Shown here: piece by piece, positions 46,570 through 55,108 of the stretch
Numbering within the stretch: the stretch's first letter is position 1
Layout: each line of letters opens with the position of its first letter
Assembly (NCBI RefSeq): GCF_900188315.1
Contig: NZ_LT897781.1
Coordinates: forward strand, 1,302,001-1,366,000
Length of the DNA: 64,000 nucleotides
Source: Marinobacter sp. es.042
Lineage (GTDB): Bacteria > Pseudomonadota > Gammaproteobacteria > Pseudomonadales > Oleiphilaceae
Reading direction: 5' to 3'
Program-made: the position numbers and the translations under genes
The notes under the pieces: generated by a model
What the model saw: only the letters and a program-made list of their open reading frames with translations
Told to the model about the DNA's origin: nothing
Database searches by the model: none

Positions 46570-46765
46570 CCTTCCGTCACGGGACCTGAGAGATTCACGA
46601 GCCGTTTTAACGAAAACGTTCGCTTGCTCCTTCGGTGTGCCGACTGACGCGATTGTCGACAGCTCTTCGGAAAGTATTCATGTCAGCGGTCCTTTTGCCT
46701 GAGAGTTTCCGGGGCAGTTGCTCCTTCGGCGCTGATCGCAAGGGATTCAGTCTCTCCCGCAGACA
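46570..46765 (-). ncRNA. Tandem glycine riboswitch in the dadA leader
   Basis: Read on the minus strand, aptamer 1 shows GGGAGAGAC, CGCCGAAGGAGCAA and AAACTCTCAGGCAAAAGGAC. About 20 bases later aptamer 2 shows GAAGAGCTG, CACCGAAGGAGCAAGCG and AATCTCTCAGGTCCC. CCGAAGG.GCAA with CTCTCAGG is the conserved glycine-aptamer core, present twice. The leader then runs ~55 bases to the dadA start. Such switches usually turn genes on when glycine is abundant. Confidence 0.93.
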
Positions 46766-46874
46766 TGTCTGATTGGTAATAAAACCCAACCCACGGGCCT
46801 AAACATAGCAAATATCCCGGAGCCAGGAAACCAGCCTCTGCACAGCTCGGGCCGTATGGGTTAAGGTAAAAAGC

Positions 46875-48347
46875 ATGAAACACGCCTCGAAGACCCGCAA
46901 ACAGCTCCAGCAGCAACTGGAACAGGCGCACGACTACGCGCAGTGGTGCGAGGTCGCTACCGCCCTCGATGACATGGACGGGCTACTGGCCTGGCGCGAG
47001 CAGGAAGAGACCGGAATGCTGCATGAAAGCCTGATGCGCAAGCACATGGGCCTCATGGACCATTGCCGGCAGAATGGCGACACACGGCGACTGATCCGGA
47101 TCCTTCAGGAGAGTCTCTACCGCCACCTGGGCGAATTATCCAATCCCGACCTGTACACGGTGGCGCGCAGCGGCACCAACCGGTTGGTGGGTGAATTCCT
47201 GGATGCCGTCGAGACGTCCATGGAATTCATATGCGAGCACCCTATTCCGGAGGTGACAACCGCCCGAAAACTGAAACTGTTTCAGGACGCCGAGCGGGTC
47301 TATGGCCGGCCGGCCCTGATGCTCAGCGGTGGTGCGGCCTTTGGTATTTACCACATAGGCGTTACCCGAGCGCTCTGGCGCCAGGATCTGCTGCCGGATG
47401 TCATGGCCGGCTCCAGCATGGGTGCCATCGTGGCGGGTGCCATCTGCACACGGGACGACAAGGAACTGGCAGAGTTCTTTAACCATCCGGAACGGATTCA
47501 CCTGAATGCCTTCCGCTGGCTCGGAGTCACGGAAGGCTTGAGGGCTGGCCATGCCATGGATCCGCGCCAACTTCAGGAGCATCTCCAGCACAATCTGGGC
47601 AGCGTCAGTTTCAAGGAAGCGTATGAGCACAGTGGCCGAACACTGAATATCTCCGTCTCCCCCACCCGCACCCAACAGAAACCACGGCTGCTCAACTGGC
47701 TGTCCTCGCCGGCTGTACTGGTGGATTCGGCTGTGATGGCCTCCTGCGCCGTACCGGGCATATTTCCGCCTGTGGTTCTTCAGGCCCGGGAATCAAACGG
47801 TCGTCGGGATACCAGTGTTCCCTACATGCCCACCGAAAGCTGGATTGACGGCAGCGTTCATGGCGACCTGCCTCTGATGCGCATGGCACGCCTGCACAAC
47901 GTGAACAAAACCATCGTAAGCCAGGCCAACCCCCACGTGGTGCCATTCATCAGCCATCACGACCAGAGCGGCGTAACGGCCTGGGCCAAACGTGCGGCAG
48001 TCTCCCTCGCCCAGGGCCAGATCGCCACAGCGCTGAAACTGACCAAGCAAAGCCCGCACCCCGGCATCATCCGGCCACTCATCGAGCAGGCCTACGCCAT
48101 GACCAGTCAGCAATACCTCGGGGACATTAATATCCACTTCCCGCCCAAGGCCTCCCTTTACCGAAAGGTCCTCTCCAACCCGAGCCCGGAAGATCTCGAG
48201 ATGTATATCAATCTCGGTGAACAAGCTACATGGCCACGGCTGGCCATGATCAAGGATCAGACCAGGATCAGTCGGGCATTTGACAGGTGCATCAGGCAGT
48301 TAGAGTCTGATCTTGAGAAAGAAGGCGAAGAAACGTCAAAGGCCTGA
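46875..48347 (+). CDS. Patatin-like phospholipase with DUF3336
   Basis: 490 residues. The N-terminal ~150 residues (DYAQWCEVATALDDMDGLLAWR, shown by core WCEVATALDDMDG) match DUF3336, found on TGL3/4/5-type lipases. The catalytic domain has the oxyanion stretch LSGGAAFGIYH, nucleophile GSSMG and the dyad Asp in WIDGSVHGD. It likely hydrolyses triacylglycerol or phospholipid, which suits a bacterium that stores neutral lipid. AAGG lies upstream of the ATG; divergent from the riboswitch-controlled gene. Confidence 0.9.
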   Translation: MKHASKTRKQLQQQLEQAHDYAQWCEVATALDDMDGLLAWREQEETGMLHESLMRKHMGLMDHCRQNGDTRRLIRILQESLYRHLGELSNPDLYTVARSGTNRLVGEFLDAVETSMEFICEHPIPEVTTARKLKLFQDAERVYGRPALMLSGGAAFGIYHIGVTRALWRQDLLPDVMAGSSMGAIVAGAICTRDDKELAEFFNHPERIHLNAFRWLGVTEGLRAGHAMDPRQLQEHLQHNLGSVSFKEAYEHSGRTLNISVSPTRTQQKPRLLNWLSSPAVLVDSAVMASCAVPGIFPPVVLQARESNGRRDTSVPYMPTESWIDGSVHGDLPLMRMARLHNVNKTIVSQANPHVVPFISHHDQSGVTAWAKRAAVSLAQGQIATALKLTKQSPHPGIIRPLIEQAYAMTSQQYLGDINIHFPPKASLYRKVLSNPSPEDLEMYINLGEQATWPRLAMIKDQTRISRAFDRCIRQLESDLEKEGEETSKA

Positions 48348-48360
48348 GTGCACTTGGCCT

Positions 48361-48930
48361 CTAACCCTGTTCAAACTCCCGAACCAACTCCTGCAGGAAA
48401 TACAGCCCGGCGGAACTCAGGAAACAGCGCCCTGCACCGGCACGGAACAGGAGATGACGTTTATCGAGGTAATCCAGGGCTTCCGGAAGGCCTTTCTCAA
48501 ATCGCGCAGCCCGCAGGATCTCCTGATATTCCTCATCGCTGGCCAAGGCCGAAAGGTCTTGCTCATTCAACCCGGCATCGGGCCGGCCAAGGTATTCAAG
48601 ATCCCGACCGCTGCGTGCGAAATAGCGCCCGATCAGCAGCAGGATCACCTGCACGCGGAAGGCGTTCTCGTCGTGCTCTTCATTCTCCTCGTCACTGCTT
48701 TCCTTAAGGAAGAAAAACGCGCCGGTTTCGTTGAACACCAGCTCGCTACCCAGGTGCTCATAGAAGGTCCGGAAATGGGACAAATGGTTATACAGCAGGT
48801 TGTAGAGCGGATTGGCACGCAGCTCTGAGCGGTTGCTGTCCCACACATCACGCACAATCACCCGGCCGGCCTGGAATTCCCGGTAGATGGCAGCGCTGTG
48901 GGCCGGGAGGATTTCTTCAAATTCAGACAT
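48361..48930 (-). CDS. jetB: Wadjet JetB / MksE-type subunit
   Basis: 189 residues. A winged-helix-type acidic protein (LYNLLYNHLSHFRTFYEHLG, core NHLSHFRTFYEHLG; FFFLKESSDEENEEHDENAF; ILLLIGRYFARSG) that fits JetB/MksE (DUF4194-like) by size, content and position. It binds the kleisin in the SMC complex. ATG 48930 overlaps the JetA stop by 8 bp. Last gene of the operon in transcription order D-C-A-B. Confidence 0.8.
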   Translation of the reverse strand: MSEFEEILPAHSAAIYREFQAGRVIVRDVWDSNRSELRANPLYNLLYNHLSHFRTFYEHLGSELVFNETGAFFFLKESSDEENEEHDENAFRVQVILLLIGRYFARSGRDLEYLGRPDAGLNEQDLSALASDEEYQEILRAARFEKGLPEALDYLDKRHLLFRAGAGRCFLSSAGLYFLQELVREFEQG

Positions 48931-50323
48931 TCTGTTGCTCCAGGCGACGCTTTCGGTAGACAAACTGTTCACTGTCGGATGACTGATCGAGGATTCGGAA
49001 GCGATTGGTAGTCACCACCTGCAAGCCCTCGGGCGGCGAGTTTACCAGCCGGTTCAACGCCGCCAGCAGGTCCGGGAAGCGATAGCCCGGGATGAAGCCG
49101 TCCAGGCGCCCGTGAAGCTCACGTACCAGATCGGTTGTTGGCCGCAGCTCCAGAGTCTCCAGCCACTGATAGAGCTGGTTGATGCGCTGGACATCAATCC
49201 GGGTATGGCGACCACTGCCATCCACTTGCTGAAGAACCGGCACTTCAGCCTTGCGGCGGAGGTCGTTCAGGCGCAGGTCCAATTCGCTGAACAACAGCTG
49301 GTAGTAGCTGGACGATTCACCGAAGGCGTAATGTTTCGGGCGTTGCTGGGCCCGAAGGCCGATCAGAAAACCGGTGCTGCGGGCAAAGTCTCCACCCTCC
49401 AGCCACTTTCGTTTAAGGCTGAGAGTCTCGGTTTCCCCCTTGAGCTCCTGCAGCTTACCGTAGAAATGCTCCATGGCGTTGTACTGGACCATGCCCTGGC
49501 GCGTCTTGCGCAGGAAGTGCTCCACCTCCTGGGCCACCGCCTGAATGGGTTTGTACAGGGCGTTCAAGCTGATGGAGGAACGGAACAACTGGTCTGCCAG
49601 GCTGTGATCGCTGTGATTTTCCAGCAACCGCACCATCGCTTCCAGGGTTTCGAACAGGTTGCTGCCATCCGGCAGCCGTGTATCCGGGTTCAGAAACACC
49701 AGGGTCGGCTTGATGTGGCGCTCGTACAGGGTAACGATCTGCTCAAACAGGTTCTGGCGGAACTCCAGGAATTTCTCGGGCGCCCGGCTGGCGTCGCCGG
49801 AGAGATCCGCAAGCTGCGCGCTGATGGTCTGCATGCGCAGGACATTCTGCCGAAGCAAACCGATGAGCTGGCTCACCCGCTCGTTCAGATCATCCCTCAG
49901 TTCGGTGTAGTCCGGGTCCGCGTCGCTGAAAGTGCTGGTCTCGAGCCGATTGCGCACGTCCCTAAGGGTTACAAGATGGCCACGAAGGCGAGCATCCGTC
50001 AGTTCCTGGTACAGCGAGGCGTTGCAGGCGCGCATCAGGTTGATCAGGGCATCCTGAAACACCAGGCGCCGCTCACCTTCGGCCTTGATGATGTCGATCA
50101 CCAGGCCGCTGCGGAACAGATTGTCGGTATTCAGTGCCAGACGCACCCGATCCCGGTCAGCGTTGCCAAGGGTGCGGGTGTAGTCCATCACCTCGGCTAC
50201 CAGATCGCTCTCACGGATATACCGGGCTTCGTTCCGATCCATCCGTTCAATCATCCGGAACAAGATCTTCGGGTGCTCGAACAGCAGCCGGGTGGTATCC
50301 AGGGTGCTGAAGCGTTTACTCAT
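48923..50323 (-). CDS. jetA: Wadjet JetA / MksF-type kleisin subunit
   Basis: 466 residues, mostly helical. The opening RLLFEHPKILFRMIERMDRNE and later ETLEAMVRLLENHSDHSLADQLF (core MVRLLENHSDHS) match the DUF3375-type kleisin JetA/MksF, which closes the SMC ring through the N-terminal winged helix and a C-terminal cap-binding part. Overlaps jetC by 8 bp (ATGAGTAA) and jetB by 8 bp (ATGTCTGA). The system identity rests mainly on the four genes together. Confidence 0.82.
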   Translation of the reverse strand: MSKRFSTLDTTRLLFEHPKILFRMIERMDRNEARYIRESDLVAEVMDYTRTLGNADRDRVRLALNTDNLFRSGLVIDIIKAEGERRLVFQDALINLMRACNASLYQELTDARLRGHLVTLRDVRNRLETSTFSDADPDYTELRDDLNERVSQLIGLLRQNVLRMQTISAQLADLSGDASRAPEKFLEFRQNLFEQIVTLYERHIKPTLVFLNPDTRLPDGSNLFETLEAMVRLLENHSDHSLADQLFRSSISLNALYKPIQAVAQEVEHFLRKTRQGMVQYNAMEHFYGKLQELKGETETLSLKRKWLEGGDFARSTGFLIGLRAQQRPKHYAFGESSSYYQLLFSELDLRLNDLRRKAEVPVLQQVDGSGRHTRIDVQRINQLYQWLETLELRPTTDLVRELHGRLDGFIPGYRFPDLLAALNRLVNSPPEGLQVVTTNRFRILDQSSDSEQFVYRKRRLEQQNV

Positions 50324-53255
50324 CCACCGGCTCCATCAGGCTAGCCTGGGTCTGGTCAGCCCAGTGGCTCATGGCCTCGCCGTTGGTGAAGCCCTCGGCC
50401 CCACCCCAGAACACCAGGGTGCGCTGCGGGCTGTAAGGCTTCGCGGTGCGCATCTGCCCTACTTCCAGGTGCCGGCCGATCAGGTAAATCACTTCCGCGC
50501 TGGCGCTATGAGTGGCGGCAGAGAACAGGTTGAAGCCCTGATTGCGTAACCGCTCCAGCAGCGAGGGCATCTGGCTGATGTCCACGCTGGCCAGCTCATC
50601 CAGCACCATGGGGAAAGACAGCTGAACGCCCGGGTACAACACCCGTTTCAGCAGCCGGTACACCAGTTCCAGATTGATCAGTGCCGTAGTGGAGGTGGAC
50701 TGCCCCTTCTTGTCGAGGCTTGTGGCGTTTTCCTTCCGGGTTCTGTAGGAAATTCCGGTGATCACCTTGTCCATGGTCAGGCGCTTGCTGCCGCCCTCCC
50801 CGAAAAAGTCCGCCACGAACACCCGCAAACGGTCATAGAACGCGTCCGACTGCAGCTGGTTGCCATAGGGGTCGATGTTGTTCGCTTCTTCCACCAGATT
50901 GCGGAATTTCGGATCGGTATGAATATCCACGCGGATTTCCACCAGATCGTTGATGCGCACGCCTTCCAGCTCACGGTTCAGTTGCGCCTCGAAACGGGCA
51001 ATGTGCTCGTGGTTGGATTTCAGGGCCTGCCGGTAGCTGGCCACGGTTTCATTGTGGATACCCACCTGCTGCTCAAGCACATTCCAACGCTCCGCCATGC
51101 CGGCAAACAGATCTGAGAGGCCTTTGAACGTTTCCCGGATAGCCGATGACGCGGGGCTGTCTTTCTGCAGTTCGCCTTCGGTATCTTCGTGGATGCCGAG
51201 ATACACGAACTGGCGAAGGTGGTCGAGGATACTGCGACGGCGCTCCTCCAGGTCGTCCAGCTGGGTTTGCAGATCGTCAAACGCAGCCACAGACTCCTGT
51301 TCGATGTCCAACGGCTGTTCTGCTTCCACCGCTTTCAGATGCGGGAACCGGTGCTCTACCGTGCCAACGCTCCGGCTGAGGCCTGCCAGCTCACGCTCCC
51401 GCTCCTCAATACGCTCTTTTTCGGCCCTGGCTTTGGCGGCCTTCTGCTGCACTGCATCCTGCTTTTCCTGCTCCAGCCGGGCCTGCTCTTCCAGCTTGGC
51501 CAGCTGCTCCTCCGCCGCCTGCTTTTCCTCGGTAGCGTCCCGAAGAGTGGTCGCGGCGGCCGGGAAACGCTGCAGCGTTTCCAGATCTTTCTCGATGGCA
51601 CGGATTTCTTTCTCGGTGCGCTCAATCAACCGTGGCCGATCATGTTCCTGATTGGCAGTGTCCGCCAGCTCGGCCCGCTCCTTTTCCAGCCCATGAAGCT
51701 CACCTTCGATATGCCGCCGCTGCTCTGCAAAGTCAGTCTGCCGCGCTGGCTGGGCCTGATATTCGGCATCGAACCAGTCAAAGCCTTTATCAGTAGGCAC
51801 AAACAGCCGGGCGAATGCCTCGATGGCCGCCTTGCTGTCGGCGTCCAGGTCCTGGCCCGGGCTCGCCATCACCAATCGGGGGTCCACGGACCGCAGCGGT
51901 CCGGCGGTGGCCTCGTCCAGCTGATTCTGAAGCTGCCAATGTTGTTTGCTTTCCCGTTCCTTCAGGGATTCCAGCTTGCGCTCAAGCTCCTGCTTCTTTT
52001 TCTGGATCTGCTCCAGACGGATCTCGGCCTGGGCGGCACTTTTCAGGGCGGCCAGGTGCCCTTTCTTGCTCTCGAGTTCCTCTTTCTGGATCTCCTCGAT
52101 TTCCTGCAGAGTCATCTCGCCGTATTGGGAAACCAACAGATCGCCGTCTTTCTGATTCTGCTCGGCCTGCTTGATACGCCGATCGGCGGAACGGATCTCG
52201 CCCTTCAGGCCGCTGGCGTCCTGCTCCAGCTTTTTCAGAGCCTGCAGCACATGGCGCAGCGTCTCGTTCTGCTCGTTGAACGCCTCCACCGCGGCTTTGC
52301 GCCTTGCGCCAATATCCTGCAGGGCATGGCTCACACCATCGCGAAACGCGGCAAAATCATGCTGGCTGCGAAGCAGCGTTTGGTAGGCCTGATAATCCTT
52401 CTGGAGCTTTTCAAACCGTGAACGCTCTTTCTCGATTCTCGTGAGCTGGGTTTGCTGCTGCTTCAACTGGTCGTGGCGATTGAGAAAGTCGTCGATGTTG
52501 AAATCGAAGGCATCGTCGGCGAACTTCTTGTCTGCCTCGATAATGCTGGCCACCGCATTGGACATGGCCTGATCGTCTGCCTTCATCTCAAACAGCAGCA
52601 GGATCAAGGTGCGCAGCGACTGCACCCGGCGCTCGTCGGACTCACCCAGGGGCAGCAGGGAATAGCGAACCGCATCGGCGTTCATCAGCTCGCTGCTATA
52701 CAGCATCTGTTTGAGTTTGGCCGAGTCATTCACCAGCCGGGTTTCTTTGGAGCGCTTTTTCAATGCCTCGGACAAACGGCTGAACGACAGCTCCGGCACG
52801 GCCTGGCCTATGCCGTCTTCATCATTTCCATCCCAGAACAGTGGCCGCAGCTGATCGTAGGCCACCGGCACAAAAGCACGGCCATAGCTGAGCTGGCTGG
52901 CGCTGTCCCGATACAGGATCTGGCAATGCACCCCGGCCGGGTTCTCGGCTTCCATGATCAGGAAACTGAACTGGCTGGGAAAGTAATGCTGGTAGCTTTC
53001 CTCGTTGGTGTAAAAGCTACCAGCGCTGGCATTGCGGAACGCGAACTTCTTGCGGCTGTTCTTGAAGTTGTTTTCTGGCAGCAGAAACAGCCGCAGACTG
53101 TTTAAGAGGCTGGATTTACCCAGGTTCCCCGGGCCCAGGATCAGGCCATGGTTATCCACCGGAATTTCCACGTAACAGAAGCCGGCGGAATCCACCAACA
53201 CCAGACGGCGAATACCAAAATTGAAATTGCCTGGGCTCCCCTGGGAGTCACTCAT
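50316..53255 (-). CDS. jetC: Wadjet JetC / MksB SMC-type ATPase
   Basis: 979 residues with MukB/SMC layout. N-terminal Walker A GPGNLGKSS (41-49), then two long coiled coils (~270-460 and ~560-730, rich in QKKQELERKLES-type heptads) around a hinge, and a C-terminal head with GQSTSTTALINLE as signature loop and Walker B FPMVLDELASVD (Asp886-Glu887). It would load onto and extrude circular DNA, and with JetD cleave small plasmids. Shorter than many JetC proteins (~1,100 aa). Confidence 0.88.
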   Translation of the reverse strand: MSDSQGSPGNFNFGIRRLVLVDSAGFCYVEIPVDNHGLILGPGNLGKSSLLNSLRLFLLPENNFKNSRKKFAFRNASAGSFYTNEESYQHYFPSQFSFLIMEAENPAGVHCQILYRDSASQLSYGRAFVPVAYDQLRPLFWDGNDEDGIGQAVPELSFSRLSEALKKRSKETRLVNDSAKLKQMLYSSELMNADAVRYSLLPLGESDERRVQSLRTLILLLFEMKADDQAMSNAVASIIEADKKFADDAFDFNIDDFLNRHDQLKQQQTQLTRIEKERSRFEKLQKDYQAYQTLLRSQHDFAAFRDGVSHALQDIGARRKAAVEAFNEQNETLRHVLQALKKLEQDASGLKGEIRSADRRIKQAEQNQKDGDLLVSQYGEMTLQEIEEIQKEELESKKGHLAALKSAAQAEIRLEQIQKKKQELERKLESLKERESKQHWQLQNQLDEATAGPLRSVDPRLVMASPGQDLDADSKAAIEAFARLFVPTDKGFDWFDAEYQAQPARQTDFAEQRRHIEGELHGLEKERAELADTANQEHDRPRLIERTEKEIRAIEKDLETLQRFPAAATTLRDATEEKQAAEEQLAKLEEQARLEQEKQDAVQQKAAKARAEKERIEERERELAGLSRSVGTVEHRFPHLKAVEAEQPLDIEQESVAAFDDLQTQLDDLEERRRSILDHLRQFVYLGIHEDTEGELQKDSPASSAIRETFKGLSDLFAGMAERWNVLEQQVGIHNETVASYRQALKSNHEHIARFEAQLNRELEGVRINDLVEIRVDIHTDPKFRNLVEEANNIDPYGNQLQSDAFYDRLRVFVADFFGEGGSKRLTMDKVITGISYRTRKENATSLDKKGQSTSTTALINLELVYRLLKRVLYPGVQLSFPMVLDELASVDISQMPSLLERLRNQGFNLFSAATHSASAEVIYLIGRHLEVGQMRTAKPYSPQRTLVFWGGAEGFTNGEAMSHWADQTQASLMEPVDE

Positions 53256-54030
53256 CCAGAATCATCTCCTGTTCCATGAATTTGCCGGTTGCCCGGAAGG
53301 CCTGTGCGAGGGCCATAAAGCCATGGCCCTCCGCCAAGGAAATCGCCCGCGTGAACCGTTCGGTGGTGTCCGGTAGTTTGCGGAACCGGCCAAACCATGG
53401 TTGCCAGTCGCGAGGCTGAACAAAGGTGGCTTTGTCACCAAGAGAGGCTGCAACCGTCGAGAACATTTGCAGACCACCCGCATCATAATCGAATGCGCAG
53501 AATACTTCTTCGTAGCCTTTCAACCAGTCAAGAATTGCGCCCCAAGTTACCCGGTTGCCACCACCCAATAGCACGTCGCACTCCGAAAATGCCAAGCGCT
53601 TGCCCAATGTTTCACTGGCGAAGTCGAGCATCTGCGCATACTGGAAGAAATTCCTCTCGTTCTCCACTACCAGCACCGAACGGGCCCGCTGGAAACCGAT
53701 ATCCACCGATCCCGTTCTTATTACAACTACGTCCGGCCGGCTGGACGCCAACCACTGATGGTAAACGAGAAGAAAACTAACCTCAGTACCATGACGATGG
53801 GAGTTACCCTTTTTCGCGGCGTCTACCCGGCTTACCGGTGCTTGCGAAACACCCTGAAGCTCAGCGAAAGCGCTCTCATCCAGAATCGTGACAAGCCAAC
53901 GATTGGGTTTTACCTTTTCCGCCGCAAACAATTCCCTATGCCGGCGCCGAAACGAATCCGGAAGTTTCTTCAGGAAGGCTTCATAGTTGATAGGCTGGCC
54001 ACGGAGGATTTTGTCGAGGTAGTCGTTCAA
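53248..54030 (-). CDS. jetD: Wadjet JetD / MksG Toprim nuclease, short form
   Basis: 260 residues. A Toprim catalytic pattern is visible: Glu123 in VLVVENERNFF and the acidic pair Asp181/Asp183 in CAFDYDAGGLQMF, equivalent to the DxDxxG of JetD and topoisomerase VI. A helix-rich N-terminus precedes it, but the protein is clearly shorter than the ~400-residue JetD I know, which has an additional N-terminal DNA-arm region. The start is read as TTG 54030 because an in-frame stop lies just upstream. First gene of the operon and 8 bp overlapped with jetC. Confidence 0.75.
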   Translation of the reverse strand: MNDYLDKILRGQPINYEAFLKKLPDSFRRRHRELFAAEKVKPNRWLVTILDESAFAELQGVSQAPVSRVDAAKKGNSHRHGTEVSFLLVYHQWLASSRPDVVVIRTGSVDIGFQRARSVLVVENERNFFQYAQMLDFASETLGKRLAFSECDVLLGGGNRVTWGAILDWLKGYEEVFCAFDYDAGGLQMFSTVAASLGDKATFVQPRDWQPWFGRFRKLPDTTERFTRAISLAEGHGFMALAQAFRATGKFMEQEMILDE

Positions 54031-54118
54031 GGGCTTACCGCTTTAACTCTGGCGCTGTTTTTTTCATTAATGTGAACAGCCGAGAGTGTAACCCAAACAC
54101 ATCAGTAAGCGTGTCCGA

Positions 54119-54337
54119 ATGGTTCTGGAAGTCACCCTGATCACGGTTTTTATTGCGGCATTAATCACCGCGCTGACAACGGGTTTAGGTGCGCTGCCGC
54201 TGGCTATCAGCACGAAAATCGATCAGAAATGGCTCAGTATTGGCGCGGCAGTGGCAGCCATGATCTTGGTGTTTTCATGGCCGCCGCCATCCACTGAGCA
54301 CGGCCATACTAGATCGCGTGATGGGCCGCCAGTCTGA
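54119..54337 (+). pseudogene. Truncated ZIP-family metal transporter fragment
   Basis: The frame encodes 72 residues whose first ~45 (TVFIAALITALTTGLGALPLA, shown by core ALTTGLGALPL) look like helix 1 of a ZIP/GufA-type transporter. After residue ~52 the sequence becomes a non-transmembrane tail (WPPPSTEHGHTRSRDG), and no continuation appears in other frames. A full member would be ~250-300 aa. Sitting at the head of the Wadjet operon, it may mark an old insertion or deletion junction. Confidence 0.5.
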
Positions 54338-54450
54338 CGAAACGAATAGATCAGGGTTGGTTTGCTCCCGAACTGATACAGTGACAAATGCGGTTCGTAA
54401 ACTAGTGGTAAGTCACACAACAAAACCATTGTTTACGGGGAAGAATATAT

Positions 54451-54834
54451 ATGGACAATTCTGAGGACATTCTTCAATCTCCGCTGTTTCAAACCGTCGC
54501 CGACTTGGCTTTTGAATCGATCATGGTGACCAAAGCGACTTCTGATCATACAAACTCTGTGATCATCTATGTAAACCAGGCCTTCAGCAATCTAACCGGC
54601 TATTCTGCAGATGAAGTAATCGGAAAAACACCAGGATTGCTTCAGGGACCGAGAACCGAGAGCGGAGTCAAGGAGCGGTTGGCTGATGATCTGAAAAATA
54701 AACGGACCTTTCACGGCGACACCATTAATTACCGCAAGGACGGCTCCTCTTTTGTCATTGAATGGAAAATCGCACCGGTGATGGATGGCGACGAAGTCAC
54801 GCATTATGTGGCCGTTCAGAGAGCGATCGGTTAG
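54451..54834 (+). CDS. Single-domain PAS protein
   Basis: 127 residues forming one PAS domain (IIYVNQAFSNLTGYSADEVIGK, core NLTGYSADEVIGK; GLLQGPRTE; FHGDTINYRKDGSSFVIEWKIAPV, core NYRKDGSSFVIEW). It resembles the LOV group, but at the photoactive NCRFLQG position it has TPGLLQG, so there is no flavin-binding Cys. Ligand and partner are unknown. GGGGAAG lies 7-8 bases before the ATG; monocistronic. Confidence 0.8.
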   Translation: MDNSEDILQSPLFQTVADLAFESIMVTKATSDHTNSVIIYVNQAFSNLTGYSADEVIGKTPGLLQGPRTESGVKERLADDLKNKRTFHGDTINYRKDGSSFVIEWKIAPVMDGDEVTHYVAVQRAIG

Positions 54835-54960
54835 GGCTCATAAACCACTCGTTCACCGTCCGAGCCCGAGTGCCAGGTTTTCAGAAAAATTCGAAGCAGG
54901 CTCCAAAAATAACGGATTATTCCTTTCACCCCGCAGCGGACGCGGGATTGAGTGATGCGT

Positions 54961-55101
54961 CTAAAACGTGTTCGTCGCTGACTCGTCAAACGATATCCCT
55001 ACGGCTTTCTTTACGTTGTAGAAAATAACACCATTCTCATGCTTGCTGTCATGAATCTTCGTCGATGGTCTTCCAGCTAGCCACTCGTTGAGGTCAGGTG
55101 A
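54961..55101 (-). pseudogene. Possible C-terminal gene remnant
   Basis: A minus-strand frame of 46 codons ending in TAG at 54961, with an upstream stop and no in-frame ATG, reads DLNEWLAGRPSTKIHD...ENGVIFYNVKKAVGIS. It has normal protein composition and may be the end of a decayed gene; I do not recognise it. The rest of the 54,835-55,108 gap shows nothing. Confidence 0.25.
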
Positions 55102-55108
55102 CTAAACT

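Noticed and set aside
45152..46702. 516-aa plus-strand frame
   Set aside because: It is antisense to dadA and the glycine riboswitch. Both have strong motif evidence, and this frame has none.
49112..52421. Two ~410-aa plus-strand frames
   Set aside because: Antisense to jetA and jetC; repetitive Leu/Gln content from reverse-reading coiled-coil codons.
48361..54030. Housekeeping MukBEF condensin
   Set aside because: A Toprim nuclease is part of the operon and JetC is far shorter than MukB (~1,480 aa).
54451..54834. LOV blue-light photoreceptor
   Set aside because: The photoactive Cys of NCRFLQ is replaced (TPGLLQG), so light adduct chemistry is not expected.
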